Under the pieces are notes generated by a model. It was not told where the DNA came from and searched no databases. It worked only from the letters and a program-made list of their open reading frames with translations. A stretch of DNA of 64,000 bases, taken from contig NZ_CP015199.1 of assembly GCF_001648155.1 (NCBI RefSeq), forward strand, positions 2,614,501 through 2,678,500, in the 5' to 3' direction. Shown piece by piece: positions 1-8,909 of the stretch. The translations under genes were made by a program, and so were the position numbers. This DNA comes from Chryseobacterium glaciei (GTDB lineage: Bacteria > Bacteroidota > Bacteroidia > Flavobacteriales > Weeksellaceae). Within the stretch, counting starts at the first letter, position 1, and the number at the start of each line of letters is the position of its first letter.

Positions 1-1359
1 ATCAACGTCTGCGATCTTAGCATATTCAACCACTTTATCGTGGGAAGGATTGTCTATTGCAAACCCAATATTAGTCTCGATAGAATCTGAGAACAAGTAA
101 CTTTCCTGCGGAATATAACCTATAAAATTTCTGTAATTATCGAGGTTATGCTCTTTAAGGTTTTTACCATCAATTAAAATTTCACCTTTTGTAGGATCAA
201 TTAATCGGCAAAGTAGCAAGGCAATTGTAGATTTCCCACTTCCTGTCTTCCCCATTATGGCAAGAGATTGTCCGGCATCTATTTTAAAACTTAAATTATC
301 TAAAGCTTTAATTCCTGTATTTGGATAAACATAAGAAACATTTCTGAACTCAATATCTCCTTTAATAGGATTGTTATCGAAGTTTGTATTGATAACTTCT
401 GATTTTTTATCTAAAAATTCGTTGATTCTCTGCATGGAAGCTTCCGCTCTTTGGTTCACCGAAGTCACCCAGCCGACCATTGAGAAAGGAAATATCAACG
501 TGTTGATATACATGAAAAAATCAGCGATTTTACCGATACTTAATTGTCCGTCAATATATTTCTGTCCGCCAATTAAAATAATGGCAACATTCAATAATCC
601 GATTACGAATAAAATAATGGTAAAGAAATATGCTTCAGTTTTAGCTAAATCTAAAGCTTTGTCTTGATAATCAGTAACTTTTACACTATAATTTTTCTTG
701 ATGTAATTTTCTTTCGCAAAAAACTTCACCACACGAATTCCAGAGAAACTATCCTGAACAAAAGTTGAGATCGCAGACTGACTTTTCTGCATGATCTTCG
801 ACTTTTTATTAATAATTGAGCTTACCTTGAAAATAGCAAATGATAAAATTGGAAGAGGCAGCAATGTCCATAAAGTCATTGATACATCTGTTTTCAGCAT
901 ATAAATACTTGTGATAATTAATAATATAATTAAGTTCACAACGTACATCACGCCGGGACCCAAATACATTCTTACGGCTACAACGTCTTCACTTAAACGG
1001 TTCATTAAATCTCCGATAGTCGTTTGTTTGTAATCCGTTAAAGATAATTCCTGATAATGTCTGTAGATTTTATTTTTCAGCTCATATTCAATTCTTCTTG
1101 ATGCAACAATAATAGTTTGTCTCATCATAAAGGTGAAAAATCCGGTAAGAAGCGAGCATCCGACAATAATGGCAACATAAATTAATATCTGCTTATTGAA
1201 ACCGAAATTTCCGTTTTTTGTAAGTTCATCCACCGATTTTCCTACAAACTGTACTTTGTATATGTTGAAAAAATTACTGGTGATGATAAACAGTGACCCC
1301 CAAAACAATAATATTTTATGTTTCCAAAAATAAGGGTTTAGAGTTTTTAAAGCTTTCAT
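1..1359 (-). CDS. ABC transporter, fused permease and ATPase (partial)
   Basis: The gene starts at 1359 and runs off the left edge; 453 codons are visible. The N-terminal ~300 residues hold several hydrophobic segments typical of a type I exporter membrane domain. The ATPase domain follows, with a Walker A GKTGSGKST at about residues 370-378 and a Q-loop region (IGYIPQESYLF) near residue 430. The signature motif and Walker B lie outside the window. This layout matches MsbA/MDR-like half-transporters that export lipids or drugs at the inner membrane. The substrate cannot be read from the sequence. It diverges from nusB, with about 90 bases between the starts. Confidence 0.9.
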   Translation of the reverse strand, partial: MKALKTLNPYFWKHKILLFWGSLFIITSNFFNIYKVQFVGKSVDELTKNGNFGFNKQILIYVAIIVGCSLLTGFFTFMMRQTIIVASRRIEYELKNKIYRHYQELSLTDYKQTTIGDLMNRLSEDVVAVRMYLGPGVMYVVNLIILLIITSIYMLKTDVSMTLWTLLPLPILSFAIFKVSSIINKKSKIMQKSQSAISTFVQDSFSGIRVVKFFAKENYIKKNYSVKVTDYQDKALDLAKTEAYFFTIILFVIGLLNVAIILIGGQKYIDGQLSIGKIADFFMYINTLIFPFSMVGWVTSVNQRAEASMQRINEFLDKKSEVINTNFDNNPIKGDIEFRNVSYVYPNTGIKALDNLSFKIDAGQSLAIMGKTGSGKSTIALLLCRLIDPTKGEILIDGKNLKEHNLDNYRNFIGYIPQESYLFSDSIETNIGFAIDNPSHDKVVEYAKIADVD

Positions 1360-1420
1360 AAAGTTTTGCAAAATTACAAAAATAGAAGCAGACTACGAAT
1401 TTCATAAATTTTAAATTTCG

Positions 1421-1428
1421 TATCTTTG
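1421..1428 (+). promoter_or_regulatory. nusB promoter -7 element
   Basis: TATCTTTG matches the Bacteroidota -7 consensus TAnnTTTG and lies 22 bases upstream of the nusB start. Confidence 0.7.
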
Positions 1429-1449
1429 CAGCCATAAAAAGCTCTTTGA

Positions 1450-2355
1450 ATGTTAGGACGACGACAAATCCGTGAAAAAGTAGTAGAAAGTGTGTATTCT
1501 TACTACCAAAATCCAATAAAATTTGATGTTTTAGAGAAAAACATGTTCTCTGGAATAGAAAAAATCTATTATCTGTATATCTATGAACTAAACTTTTTAG
1601 TGGCGTTGAAAGATCTTGCAGAACATCAGATCGAAATCGGTAAGAATAAATACATCAAAACCGATGCTAATACCAATCCTAATCAAAAATTCATCAGCAA
1701 CCAAGTATTAATTAAGATTGAAGAAAATCCTGAGAGATTATTTTTTACTGGTCAGCACAAACAATTGAAGTGGGATCTTCATGATGATTTATTGGTAAGA
1801 ACTTTCCAAAGGATTACTGCAGGAAAGCGTTATCAGGATTTCATGAAAGAAGATGGGTATTCTTTTGAGGAAGATCAAAAATTTATTGGAAAATTATTTT
1901 TAAGATACATCGCTGAAAATGAAGATTTTCATGAATATCTTGGGGATAAAGAATTAACTTGGTATGATGACATTCATATTGCTAATTCAATGGTTCAAAA
2001 AACGATTGGTTTTCTAAAAGAAGATGAAGATAGCAGAACTTTGATCAAAATGGTGAAAGATGATGAAGACAGAGAATTCGCAGGTAAATTGTTGAGAGAC
2101 ACACTGAACAACTGGGAAAGCAATGAGAAAAAGTTAGGTGAAAGATTGGATAACTGGGATTTGGATAGAGTTTCTTTAATGGACAAAGTTATTTTAACAA
2201 CAGCAATTTCTGAGCTTGATAATTTTGCCCTCACCCCTTCAAGAGTAATTATTAATGAATATATTGAGATCGCTAAAGTATTTGCTACAGACAGATCAAA
2301 TATCTTCATCAACGGAATTTTAGATAAATATTGTAAAGATCAAAATAGAATTTAA
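1450..2355 (+). CDS. nusB: Transcription antitermination factor NusB (long form)
   Basis: This 301-residue protein begins MLGRRQIREKVVESVYSYYQ, the usual NusB opening. The C-terminal half carries the NusB helical fold (for example LMDKVILTTAISELDNF and VIINEYIEIAKVF near residues 240-275). NusB binds boxA RNA with S10 during rRNA transcription. At 301 residues it is about twice the length of the E. coli protein; the extra part is an N-terminal extension common in Bacteroidota. It leads a tight row with the DUF1573 gene (4-base gap) and yajC. A promoter lies at 1421-1428. Confidence 0.93.
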   Translation: MLGRRQIREKVVESVYSYYQNPIKFDVLEKNMFSGIEKIYYLYIYELNFLVALKDLAEHQIEIGKNKYIKTDANTNPNQKFISNQVLIKIEENPERLFFTGQHKQLKWDLHDDLLVRTFQRITAGKRYQDFMKEDGYSFEEDQKFIGKLFLRYIAENEDFHEYLGDKELTWYDDIHIANSMVQKTIGFLKEDEDSRTLIKMVKDDEDREFAGKLLRDTLNNWESNEKKLGERLDNWDLDRVSLMDKVILTTAISELDNFALTPSRVIINEYIEIAKVFATDRSNIFINGILDKYCKDQNRI

Positions 2356-2359
2356 TAAA

Positions 2360-2887
2360 ATGAAAAAGACGTTATCAATTATCGCTTTGTCTATTATAGG
2401 CTTTGGTTTAGTTTCTTGTAAAAAAGAAAACAAAGAAGTTCAGGGATCAGATGCTGTAGCAGTAGATTCTAGCGCTGCAAACAATTTGCCGCCGACTGAT
2501 TCTGCAGCAGCTCACGTAGGAGTTACAGGAGCTACTCCAGCAGTAGCAGTAACACCAGCTCCATCTAACCAGCCATTAACAACACTTGCTCTTTCTGAAA
2601 GTAGCTTCGATTTTGGAAAAATCAAAAAAGGAGATAAAGTAGAGCACGTATATGAAGTTACAAACACAGGAACTAATCCTTTGGTAATTTCTGAAGTAAA
2701 GCCAGGATGTGGATGTACAGTTCCTGATTTCACAAAAGAACCGATTATGCCAGGTAAAAAAGGAAAGATCACGTTGCATTTTGACTCTTCAAGCTTTGAC
2801 GGAAACGTAAGTAAATATGCAGATGTTTTTGCTAATGTAGATAAGGCTCCAATTAAATTAACATTTACAGCTAATATTCAACCATAA
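2360..2887 (+). CDS. DUF1573 domain lipoprotein
   Basis: The 175-residue protein has a lipoprotein signal peptide ending in VSC (Cys about residue 20). A low-complexity Ala/Val/Pro linker follows, then a C-terminal DUF1573 domain at about residues 75-175. That domain shows the family hallmarks FDFGKIKKGDKV, NTG and PGCGCTVP. DUF1573 is an Ig-like (ASPM-SPD-2-Hydin) fold common in Bacteroidota cell-envelope proteins; its molecular function is not established. It lies between nusB and yajC with gaps of only 4 bases, so co-transcription is likely. Confidence 0.9.
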   Translation: MKKTLSIIALSIIGFGLVSCKKENKEVQGSDAVAVDSSAANNLPPTDSAAAHVGVTGATPAVAVTPAPSNQPLTTLALSESSFDFGKIKKGDKVEHVYEVTNTGTNPLVISEVKPGCGCTVPDFTKEPIMPGKKGKITLHFDSSSFDGNVSKYADVFANVDKAPIKLTFTANIQP

Positions 2888-2891
2888 TATA

Positions 2892-3269
2892 ATGAATACG
2901 TTAACAATCTTTTTACAGGCGCCCGCACAAGGAGGAAATTCTTCTATGATGCTAATCATGATGGGGGTGATGTTTGTAGGGTTTTATTTCTTAATGATAA
3001 GACCACAACAAGCGAAACAAAAGAAAGAAAAAACTTTTCAGGAAAACCTAAAAGTTGGGACTAGAGTAGTTCTTACTTCTGGTCTTCACGGAAGAATTGC
3101 TCAGGTTCAGGATGATGGTTTCGTTATTGAAACATTATCCGGAAAATTGAAATTCGAAAAAGCAGCTATTTCAAGAGAGTTTACAGAAACTCGTTTCGGA
3201 GATAAGGCAGTAAAAACAACTGATAAACTAGTTGAGAAAAAAGAAATCGAAACTACTGAAAATAAATAA
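2892..3269 (+). CDS. yajC: Preprotein translocase subunit YajC
   Basis: The 125-residue protein has one N-terminal transmembrane helix (about residues 19-36) followed by the conserved MIRPQQAKQKKEK motif and the GTRVVLTSGLHGRIAQV core of YajC. YajC is an accessory inner-membrane subunit of SecDF-YajC, which supports protein export through SecYEG. The charged Lys/Glu-rich tail is variable in this family. It is the last gene of the nusB row and is followed by a strong terminator at 3296-3324. Confidence 0.95.
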   Translation: MNTLTIFLQAPAQGGNSSMMLIMMGVMFVGFYFLMIRPQQAKQKKEKTFQENLKVGTRVVLTSGLHGRIAQVQDDGFVIETLSGKLKFEKAAISREFTETRFGDKAVKTTDKLVEKKEIETTENK

Positions 3270-3295
3270 TTTTTAGTTTTTAAAATATTACGTTT

Positions 3296-3330
3296 CGGCG
3301 CGGTGAGCAAAGCTCACCGCGCCGATTCTT
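3296..3330 (+). terminator. Intrinsic terminator after yajC
   Basis: A perfect 13-base-pair GC-rich stem (3296-3308 with 3312-3324, loop AAA) is followed by the T-rich stretch ATTCTTTTAT. Confidence 0.85.
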
Positions 3331-3341
3331 TTATACGCGTT

Positions 3342-3379
3342 CTGTCATTCAGAACGAAGCAAAGCGGAGTGAAGAATCT
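3342..3379. repeat. Possible dispersed intergenic repeat
   Basis: The stretch starts CTGTCATTCAGAACGAAG and ends GAGTGAAGAATCT. I recognise this wording as a dispersed intergenic repeat common in flavobacterial genomes. Only one copy is seen in this window, so the repeat status rests on general knowledge. Confidence 0.45.
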
Positions 3380-3519
3380 ACCTTAATAATCTTAACAACT
3401 TAATTAAAACTTAATGGTTCAATTTAAAGTTTTCACATAGTTCTCCTTTGTCAAAACGATATTAATTGCGCTATTCGTAAAAACATTTGTGAAATTTGTG
3501 TTTAAATTTTAAAATAAAA

Positions 3520-3527
3520 TATCTTTG
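3520..3527 (+). promoter_or_regulatory. -7 element 4 bases before the SDR start
   Basis: TATCTTTG matches TAnnTTTG. The ATG at 3532 lies so close that the transcript would be leaderless or nearly so. Confidence 0.6.
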
Positions 3528-3531
3528 CCCC

Positions 3532-4266
3532 ATGAATCAAAACACAAACAAAACCGTTCTCATTCTAGGTGCCAACTCCGATGTTGCTAAACAATCTATT
3601 TTACAATATTTGTCAAAGGGATTTTCTATCATTGCAGCTTCTCGGAATACAAAATCACTTGAAGATTTTATAGCTTCCAATAATGTAGACCAATCAAAAA
3701 TTACAGTTTTATATTTTGATGCAGCAGATTTTGATTCACACCAAAAATTCTATAACGAACTTTCAATAAAACCTCATATTGCAGTTTACGCCGCAGGCTT
3801 TTTGGTTGACAATGATAAAGCATTGAGAGATTTTAAAGGAACTCAACAAATGATGGTTACCAATTACATGGGAGCTGTTTCTATCTTAAATATTATTGCG
3901 ATCGATGAAAGCAATAAAAATTTAGAAAGAATTATCGGATTGTCTTCACTTTCCGGAGTAAGAGGTCGAAAAAGTAATTTCGTTTACGGAAGCACAAAAG
4001 CTGCTTTTACAACGTATTTAGCTGGATTGAGACAGGAATTAGCTTTAAGAAATATTAAAGTCAATGCTTTGGTAATAGGTTATATCAGAACAAAAATCAA
4101 TGATGGTCTACAATTGAATGAATCTTTAATCATGGAACCCGATTATGTAGCAAAACATATCGTCAATGCCGGAAATTCTTTTACCATTGTTCCGAATTTT
4201 AAATGGAAGATTATTTATTTGATTTTGAAAATGTTGCCGGAGAGTTTGGTAGCGAAACTTCCTTAA
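3532..4266 (+). CDS. SDR family oxidoreductase
   Basis: This is a 244-residue short-chain dehydrogenase/reductase. A Gly-rich nucleotide motif (LGANSDVAK, about residues 12-20) lies at the N-terminus. The catalytic residues appear to be Ser138/139, Tyr152 and Lys156 (YGSTK). The ATG at 3532 is preferred over an in-frame one 36 bases upstream, because the -7 promoter element at 3520-3527 lies between the two. The C-terminal hydrophobic stretch (about residues 220-237) could touch the membrane. The substrate is unknown. It is a single gene between a terminator and a convergent gene. Confidence 0.88.
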   Translation: MNQNTNKTVLILGANSDVAKQSILQYLSKGFSIIAASRNTKSLEDFIASNNVDQSKITVLYFDAADFDSHQKFYNELSIKPHIAVYAAGFLVDNDKALRDFKGTQQMMVTNYMGAVSILNIIAIDESNKNLERIIGLSSLSGVRGRKSNFVYGSTKAAFTTYLAGLRQELALRNIKVNALVIGYIRTKINDGLQLNESLIMEPDYVAKHIVNAGNSFTIVPNFKWKIIYLILKMLPESLVAKLP

Positions 4267-4282
4267 TTATTTTAATCAAAAA

Positions 4283-4870
4283 TTAAACGACTACAGATTT
4301 ATTATTCAATTCGAAATCAATTAAAAATTCCAAATCAAGGTAATAATTTGTAGGAATATATTTATCAAAATAGACTTTTGTCGAGGTTTGCTTTTGAAAA
4401 ATTTCTTTTAACGCAATCTTATCAATGTTTGTAAATGCTGTGAGGATTGGTAAAGATTTATCATAATATTGAATTGTAATTTTAGTTTTTACAAATTCAA
4501 TATCACTTTTATTATAGAAAATGTTAGCATAATCATTTTGATTTTTTCCTACACCAAAAACATAGCTTTCTATCACAGCATGAGTTAAGTCTATTTTTTC
4601 ACAAATCTTATGGCGTTTTATATCTTGAACAACAATATATTTATTGAAATTTTCCAGAGGAAATCCTTTTTCGCTTTCAATAATTGAACGAATATAAAGA
4701 TAAATGGGAGCAACGATAAGAATTCCAATCACAAAATAACCGCCCTTAAAATCAAGAGTACTACTGTTTTTTGAATAACCAATTCCATAAAAAAGTATAA
4801 ACAGTCCAATATACCAAAGGATGCCTATTGGGATTTGCCAGGTTTTCCATTTTGGTGTTTCTTTCATCAT
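4283..4870 (-). CDS. Hypothetical membrane protein
   Basis: I do not recognise this 195-residue protein. Two hydrophobic helices (about residues 13-31 and 45-60) are followed by a soluble domain of about 130 residues rich in Tyr, Lys and Ile. There is no signal peptide and no motif I can name. It sits downstream of aspS on the same strand, but a terminator (4904-4923) lies between them, so it may have its own promoter. Confidence 0.7.
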   Translation of the reverse strand: MMKETPKWKTWQIPIGILWYIGLFILFYGIGYSKNSSTLDFKGGYFVIGILIVAPIYLYIRSIIESEKGFPLENFNKYIVVQDIKRHKICEKIDLTHAVIESYVFGVGKNQNDYANIFYNKSDIEFVKTKITIQYYDKSLPILTAFTNIDKIALKEIFQKQTSTKVYFDKYIPTNYYLDLEFLIDFELNNKSVVV

Positions 4871-4899
4871 TAAATTCTTAAATATTTGTGTTTTAAATA

Positions 4900-4923
4900 A
4901 AAAAGCGGAGAAAAATCTCCGCT
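4900..4923 (-). terminator. Terminator after aspS
   Basis: A perfect 8-base-pair stem AGCGGAGA/TCTCCGCT with loop AAAA is followed on the minus strand by a T-rich tract. It lies just past the aspS stop. Confidence 0.8.
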
Positions 4924-4929
4924 CTAAAT

Positions 4930-6684
4930 TTATGCTTTTAAATTCAATTGTAATTCCAATTCATCGAGCTGTGCATCAGCAATTGCGGCAGGTGCATCGA
5001 TCATCACATCACGCCCTGAGTTATTCTTAGGGAATGCGATATAATCTCTGATCACTTCATTTCCGTCAAGAATAGCAACCAAACGGTCAAACCCGAAAGC
5101 CAAACCACCGTGAGGCGGTGCTCCGTATTTGAAGGCGTTCATTAAGAATCCAAACTGAGCTTCTGCTTCTTCTTTCGAGAATCCTAACAAATCAAACATT
5201 TTAGATTGAAGATCTCTATCAAAAATTCTAATAGAACCTCCACCGATTTCATTTCCATTCAATACCATATCGTATGCGTTGGCTCTTGCTTTTCCTGGAT
5301 CTGTTTCCAATAAGTGGATATCTTCCGGTTTTGGAGAGGTGAAAGGGTGGTGCATCGCGTGGTAACGTCCGCTTTCTTCGTCAAATTCCAATAACGGGAA
5401 GTCAACAACCCAAAGTGGTGCGAAAACGTCGCCTTTTCTTAATCCTAAACGGTTTCCAAGCTCCATTCTCAACGCAGAAAGTTGAGTTCTTACTTTGTAC
5501 TCGTTTCCTGAAAGAATCAACATTAAATCTCCTTCTTTTGCTCCGAATTTCTCGATAATTTTCGCTAAATCTTCCTCATTATAGAATTTATTTACAGAAG
5601 AAGTTTTTACACCATCATTCTGGAATTTAGCCCAAACCATTCCTGAAGCTCCGATTTGTGGTCTTTTTACCCAGTCAACAAGCTCATCAATTTGTTTTCT
5701 TGTATAATCTGCACATCCTTCAACATTGATTCCGACAACCAATTCGGCATCATCAAATATTTTGAAATCTTTTCCTTTTACTAATTCATTCAATTCAACG
5801 AATTCCATTCCGAAACGGATATCCGGTTTGTCGTTTCCATATTTCTGCATTGCATCGGCGAACGTCATTCTTGGGAAAGTTCCGAATTCCTGACCTGTAA
5901 TGTCTTTGATCAACGTTTTCGTCATTCCTTCAAAAACATTCATTACGTCTTCCTGTTCTACAAAAGCCATTTCGCAGTCGATTTGTGTAAATTCGGGCTG
6001 TCTGTCGGCTCTTAAATCCTCATCACGGAAACATTTAACGATCTGGAAATATTTATCCATTCCACCTACCATCAATAATTGTTTGAAAGTCTGTGGTGAC
6101 TGTGGCAATGCATAAAACTGTCCCGGATTCATTCTGCTTGGTACAACGAAGTCTCTCGCTCCTTCCGGAGTAGATTTGATTAAAACCGGAGTTTCAACCT
6201 CGATAAATCCTTCGTCTGAAAGATAATTTCTAACCTTTTGCGCCATTTTGTGACGGAAGATCAATTTATCTCTTACCGGAGCTCTTCTGATGTCCAGATA
6301 ACGGTATTTCATTCTTAATTCTTCACCACCGTCCGTTTCATCTTCAATCGTGAAAGGCGGAAGCTGAGATTCATTAAGCACTTCTAATTTTTCAACTAAA
6401 ATTTCAATTTCTCCTGTTGGAATATTGGGGTTTTTGCTTACTCTTTCGATTACTTTTCCCGTAACCTGAATCACGAATTCACGTCCCAATTTTTTTGCAT
6501 TTTCCATCAATTCGACTGAAGAACGGTCCTGATCGAAAACCAACTGAGTAATTCCGTAACGATCTCGAAGATCTATCCAAATCATAAATCCTTTATCACG
6601 AATGGTTTGTACCCATCCTGACAGTGTAACTTCTTCATTAAGATTTTTCAGAGATAATTCTCCGTTTGTGTGCGATCGAAACAT
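4930..6684 (-). CDS. aspS: Aspartyl-tRNA synthetase
   Basis: A class II aminoacyl-tRNA synthetase of 584 residues that charges tRNA-Asp. It has an N-terminal OB-fold anticodon-binding domain ([21 protein letters not shown]), then the catalytic core with motif 2 ([18 protein letters not shown]), a bacterial GAD insertion domain, and motif 3 ([12 protein letters not shown]) near the C-terminus. The length fits the bacterial type. The start at 6684 ([11 protein letters not shown]) is chosen over one 21 bases upstream because it matches the family's N-terminus. A -7 element lies at 6746-6753. Confidence 0.97.
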   Translation of the reverse strand: MFRSHTNGELSLKNLNEEVTLSGWVQTIRDKGFMIWIDLRDRYGITQLVFDQDRSSVELMENAKKLGREFVIQVTGKVIERVSKNPNIPTGEIEILVEKLEVLNESQLPPFTIEDETDGGEELRMKYRYLDIRRAPVRDKLIFRHKMAQKVRNYLSDEGFIEVETPVLIKSTPEGARDFVVPSRMNPGQFYALPQSPQTFKQLLMVGGMDKYFQIVKCFRDEDLRADRQPEFTQIDCEMAFVEQEDVMNVFEGMTKTLIKDITGQEFGTFPRMTFADAMQKYGNDKPDIRFGMEFVELNELVKGKDFKIFDDAELVVGINVEGCADYTRKQIDELVDWVKRPQIGASGMVWAKFQNDGVKTSSVNKFYNEEDLAKIIEKFGAKEGDLMLILSGNEYKVRTQLSALRMELGNRLGLRKGDVFAPLWVVDFPLLEFDEESGRYHAMHHPFTSPKPEDIHLLETDPGKARANAYDMVLNGNEIGGGSIRIFDRDLQSKMFDLLGFSKEEAEAQFGFLMNAFKYGAPPHGGLAFGFDRLVAILDGNEVIRDYIAFPKNNSGRDVMIDAPAAIADAQLDELELQLNLKA

Positions 6685-6745
6685 AATTATTTGTTTAAAG
6701 TTCAATGTTTAAGACCCAAAGTTTTGAGCCTTTAATTTTCGTTTG

Positions 6746-6753
6746 CAAAGATA
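6746..6753 (-). promoter_or_regulatory. aspS promoter -7 element
   Basis: On the minus strand it reads TATCTTTG, matching TAnnTTTG, 62 bases upstream of the aspS start. Confidence 0.6.
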
Positions 6754-6775
6754 AGATTTTTGCAGGTTTTAAAAA

Positions 6776-6802
6776 CAAAAAAACTCCCTTTCGGAAGTTT
6801 TT
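6776..6802 (-). terminator. Terminator after the ankyrin gene
   Basis: The imperfect hairpin AAACTCCC/GGAAGTTT (one mismatch, loop TTTC) is followed on the minus strand by a T-rich run. Confidence 0.65.
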
Positions 6803-6822
6803 ACATTGTATTTTGAATATTT

Positions 6823-7260
6823 CTATTTTAAAATTTCTGTAAGAGCAGGCTGTTTGTATTCTACAGAATAATCTTTAGCCGTTTGTCCTTTGTCATTTTT
6901 TAAAGTTTTTGTTGCTCCTTTTTTCAGCAATGCTTTTGCAAGATCTGCTCTTCCGTATTTTGCAGCGATCATCAATGGTGTTTGATTATCACACGCTTTA
7001 TTAACGTCTACGTTGTTGGACAGTAAATAATTAAAAACATTTTTCTTATCATGTTTTACACTAAAAGAAAGCAGATTGTATGAAGTTTCTTTAGCTCCGA
7101 AACACTTGTTGTAATCTTCTTTGGCGAAGCTTTTTTTCAGTGTTTCTATATTGTCAGTCTGAAAAGCAACCTTTTGTTCCCTTGAAATCTGTTGTGCAAA
7201 TAATAGGTTGGCAAATATCGAGATTCCGAATACTAATAAAGTAGAGATTATTTTTTTCAT
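6823..7260 (-). CDS. Secreted ankyrin-repeat protein
   Basis: The 145-residue protein has an N-terminal signal peptide ending about residue 22 (NLLFAQ) and about three ankyrin repeats. The clearest are TPLMIAAKYGRADLAKALLKKGA and the preceding NLLSFSVKHDKKNVFNYLLSNNVDVN. Ankyrin repeats bind proteins; the partner is not evident here. It is probably periplasmic or surface-exposed. A -7 element lies at 7286-7293 and a terminator follows, so it appears to be a single-gene unit. Confidence 0.85.
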   Translation of the reverse strand: MKKIISTLLVFGISIFANLLFAQQISREQKVAFQTDNIETLKKSFAKEDYNKCFGAKETSYNLLSFSVKHDKKNVFNYLLSNNVDVNKACDNQTPLMIAAKYGRADLAKALLKKGATKTLKNDKGQTAKDYSVEYKQPALTEILK

Positions 7261-7285
7261 GAAATTTTTATTTTTTATGAATATA

Positions 7286-7293
7286 CAAAGCTA
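7286..7293 (-). promoter_or_regulatory. Ankyrin gene promoter -7 element
   Basis: It reads TAGCTTTG on the minus strand, 25 bases upstream of the start codon. Confidence 0.6.
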
Positions 7294-7553
7294 ATTCATT
7301 TTTTGATAAAATTATTTATTATCATGCCTAAAAAAGTGTGTTTTTTTCAAAATATCCCTTTTAATGATATCGGGAGTAATGTTTTGTTTAGAATTGTTTT
7401 ATGTGAAAATGAAGAATTAACATAAAAAATAATACAGACTATTTTAATTAGTTTAAAATGTTCCGAATCTTAATTAAAGCCCTGATAGAATGAGTTTTCA
7501 AAGGCAATATTCATTAAATTTATAGACCCAAACACACAAATAATATTAATACG

Positions 7554-8144
7554 ATGGAAAAAAATGATTACCTAAATCCGGAGCAGTGGGTAGACGAATT
7601 TTCAGATTTTCTGTTTGCTTTTGCTGTTAAAAGAGTGAATTGTAGAGAAGATGCCGAAGATATTATACAGGAAACTTTCCTTTCAGCATATAAAGGTCTT
7701 AAACAATTTGAAGGTAAAGCTTCTGTGAAAACCTGGCTCACAAGTATTTTAAAAAATAAAATCATAGATTATTACAGGCAAAAAAGTAATTCTAAAGGCT
7801 ATGACGATTATTTTTCTGAAACAGAAGAGTCATTTGGGAATGCTTTTTTCAATGAAAATAATTACGGAAGGTGGAAACCTAAAATCCACAAAAATTATAT
7901 TTCAGAAAATGCGGATCAATATATTTTAAGCAAAGAATTTCATGAAATTTTAGAATATTGTCTGCAAAAATTACCTCCAAAATTAAAACCCGTTTTTATT
8001 GCAAAATATATGATGGATGATGATGCTAAAAAAATTTGTAAGGAATTAAATATTACTTCGTCAAATTATTGGGTGCTTCTTTTTAGGTCTAAAACACTTT
8101 TAAGAAGCTGCCTCGAGAAAAAAGAAATAAAACCTTACGTATGA
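7554..8144 (+). CDS. ECF-type RNA polymerase sigma factor
   Basis: A 196-residue sigma-70 family protein. Region 2 contains EDAEDIIQETFLSAYKGLKQF and VKTWLTSILKNKIIDYYRQK (about residues 31-78). A longer than usual linker (about residues 80-125) precedes region 4, which ends with a helix-turn-helix (AKKICKELNITSSNYWVLLFRSK). It directs RNA polymerase to a specific regulon. It overlaps the following small gene by 4 bases, the usual arrangement for a sigma/anti-sigma pair. Confidence 0.92.
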   Translation: MEKNDYLNPEQWVDEFSDFLFAFAVKRVNCREDAEDIIQETFLSAYKGLKQFEGKASVKTWLTSILKNKIIDYYRQKSNSKGYDDYFSETEESFGNAFFNENNYGRWKPKIHKNYISENADQYILSKEFHEILEYCLQKLPPKLKPVFIAKYMMDDDAKKICKELNITSSNYWVLLFRSKTLLRSCLEKKEIKPYV

Positions 8145-8404
8145 AATTTTTTAATAGACTTCTCAATAATTGTGAAGAAACGTCCCTCAATATTATTAAA
8201 TCTGAAGAAACATCTTTGTCTTTTTCTGCTTGGCTGAAAATGAAATTTCATATTTTGTTTTGTAAATGTTGTCAGAATTTCAAAAAACAAACTAAAGTTA
8301 TAGATGAAGCTCTTTATAAACATTTTGAGTCGGAAATGAATGAGGATGGAGAGCATTTATCCCAAGAATTAAAGGACAAAATAAAAGAAAGCTTAAAAAA
8401 ATAA
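8141..8404 (+). CDS. Candidate zinc-binding anti-sigma factor
   Basis: The 87-residue protein contains HILFCKCC, which fits the Hx3Cx2C signature of zinc anti-sigma (ZAS/zf-HC2) proteins, with a Cys near residue 10 as a possible fourth ligand. The helical opening (ETSLNIIKSEETSLSFSAWLKMKFH) also resembles that family. It overlaps the ECF sigma gene by 4 bases, so it probably binds and restrains that sigma factor. It has no membrane helix, so it would be a soluble form. The assignment rests on the motif and the context. Confidence 0.7.
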   Translation: MKFFNRLLNNCEETSLNIIKSEETSLSFSAWLKMKFHILFCKCCQNFKKQTKVIDEALYKHFESEMNEDGEHLSQELKDKIKESLKK

Positions 8405-8460
8405 TAAGTTTTTTGTAAGGAATCATATTTTTTACGTCTAAAATTTTAAAAGCTATAAAG

Positions 8461-8904
8461 ATGAAATTTTTAATGCTCATTTTTTTCTTTTTAGGAAGTT
8501 TGACGTTTGCTCAAACCGGAAAAAATATTAACCGCAAAAAGGATATAACCAATTCGGGATATGATGTGGTGAGTTATTTTTCAGGAAAACCTCAGAGAGG
8601 ATCTGCGGAATTTTCTGTACAATATCAAGGCGTAAGCTATTATTTTATAAACAAAGCAAATAAAACTGTATTTCAGCAAAATCCGGATAAATATATTCCT
8701 CAATATGGTGGCTACTGCGCTTATGCGATGGGTGATGAAGGTGAAAAAGTAACTATAAATCCCGAAACATATAAGATTGTTAATGGAAAACTATATCTTT
8801 TTTATAATAAATTTTTTAAAAATACATTGATCAGTTGGAATAAAGATGAAGTAAATCTTAATAGAAAAGCGGATAAAAACTGGCAAAATACAGTTCAAAA
8901 ATAA
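8461..8904 (+). CDS. YHS domain-containing secreted protein
   Basis: The 147-residue protein has a signal peptide ending about residue 18 (LTFAQ). A YHS-type domain follows (GYDVVSYFSGKPQRGS ... YQGVSYYFINKANKTVFQQNP ... YGGYCAYAM, about residues 33-100). YHS domains are small metal-associated folds, often linked to copper or heavy-metal handling. In Bacteroidota this form sits near redox or stress genes. It follows the sigma/anti-sigma pair and may belong to the regulon of that sigma factor. It ends 5 bases before the ATP-grasp gene. Confidence 0.85.
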   Translation: MKFLMLIFFFLGSLTFAQTGKNINRKKDITNSGYDVVSYFSGKPQRGSAEFSVQYQGVSYYFINKANKTVFQQNPDKYIPQYGGYCAYAMGDEGEKVTINPETYKIVNGKLYLFYNKFFKNTLISWNKDEVNLNRKADKNWQNTVQK

Positions 8905-8909
8905 GAAGA

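Noticed and set aside
1316..1516. Minus-strand ORF of 66 residues across the ABC/nusB promoter region
   Set aside because: It overlaps the start of nusB and the start of the ABC exporter in another frame and has no family features.
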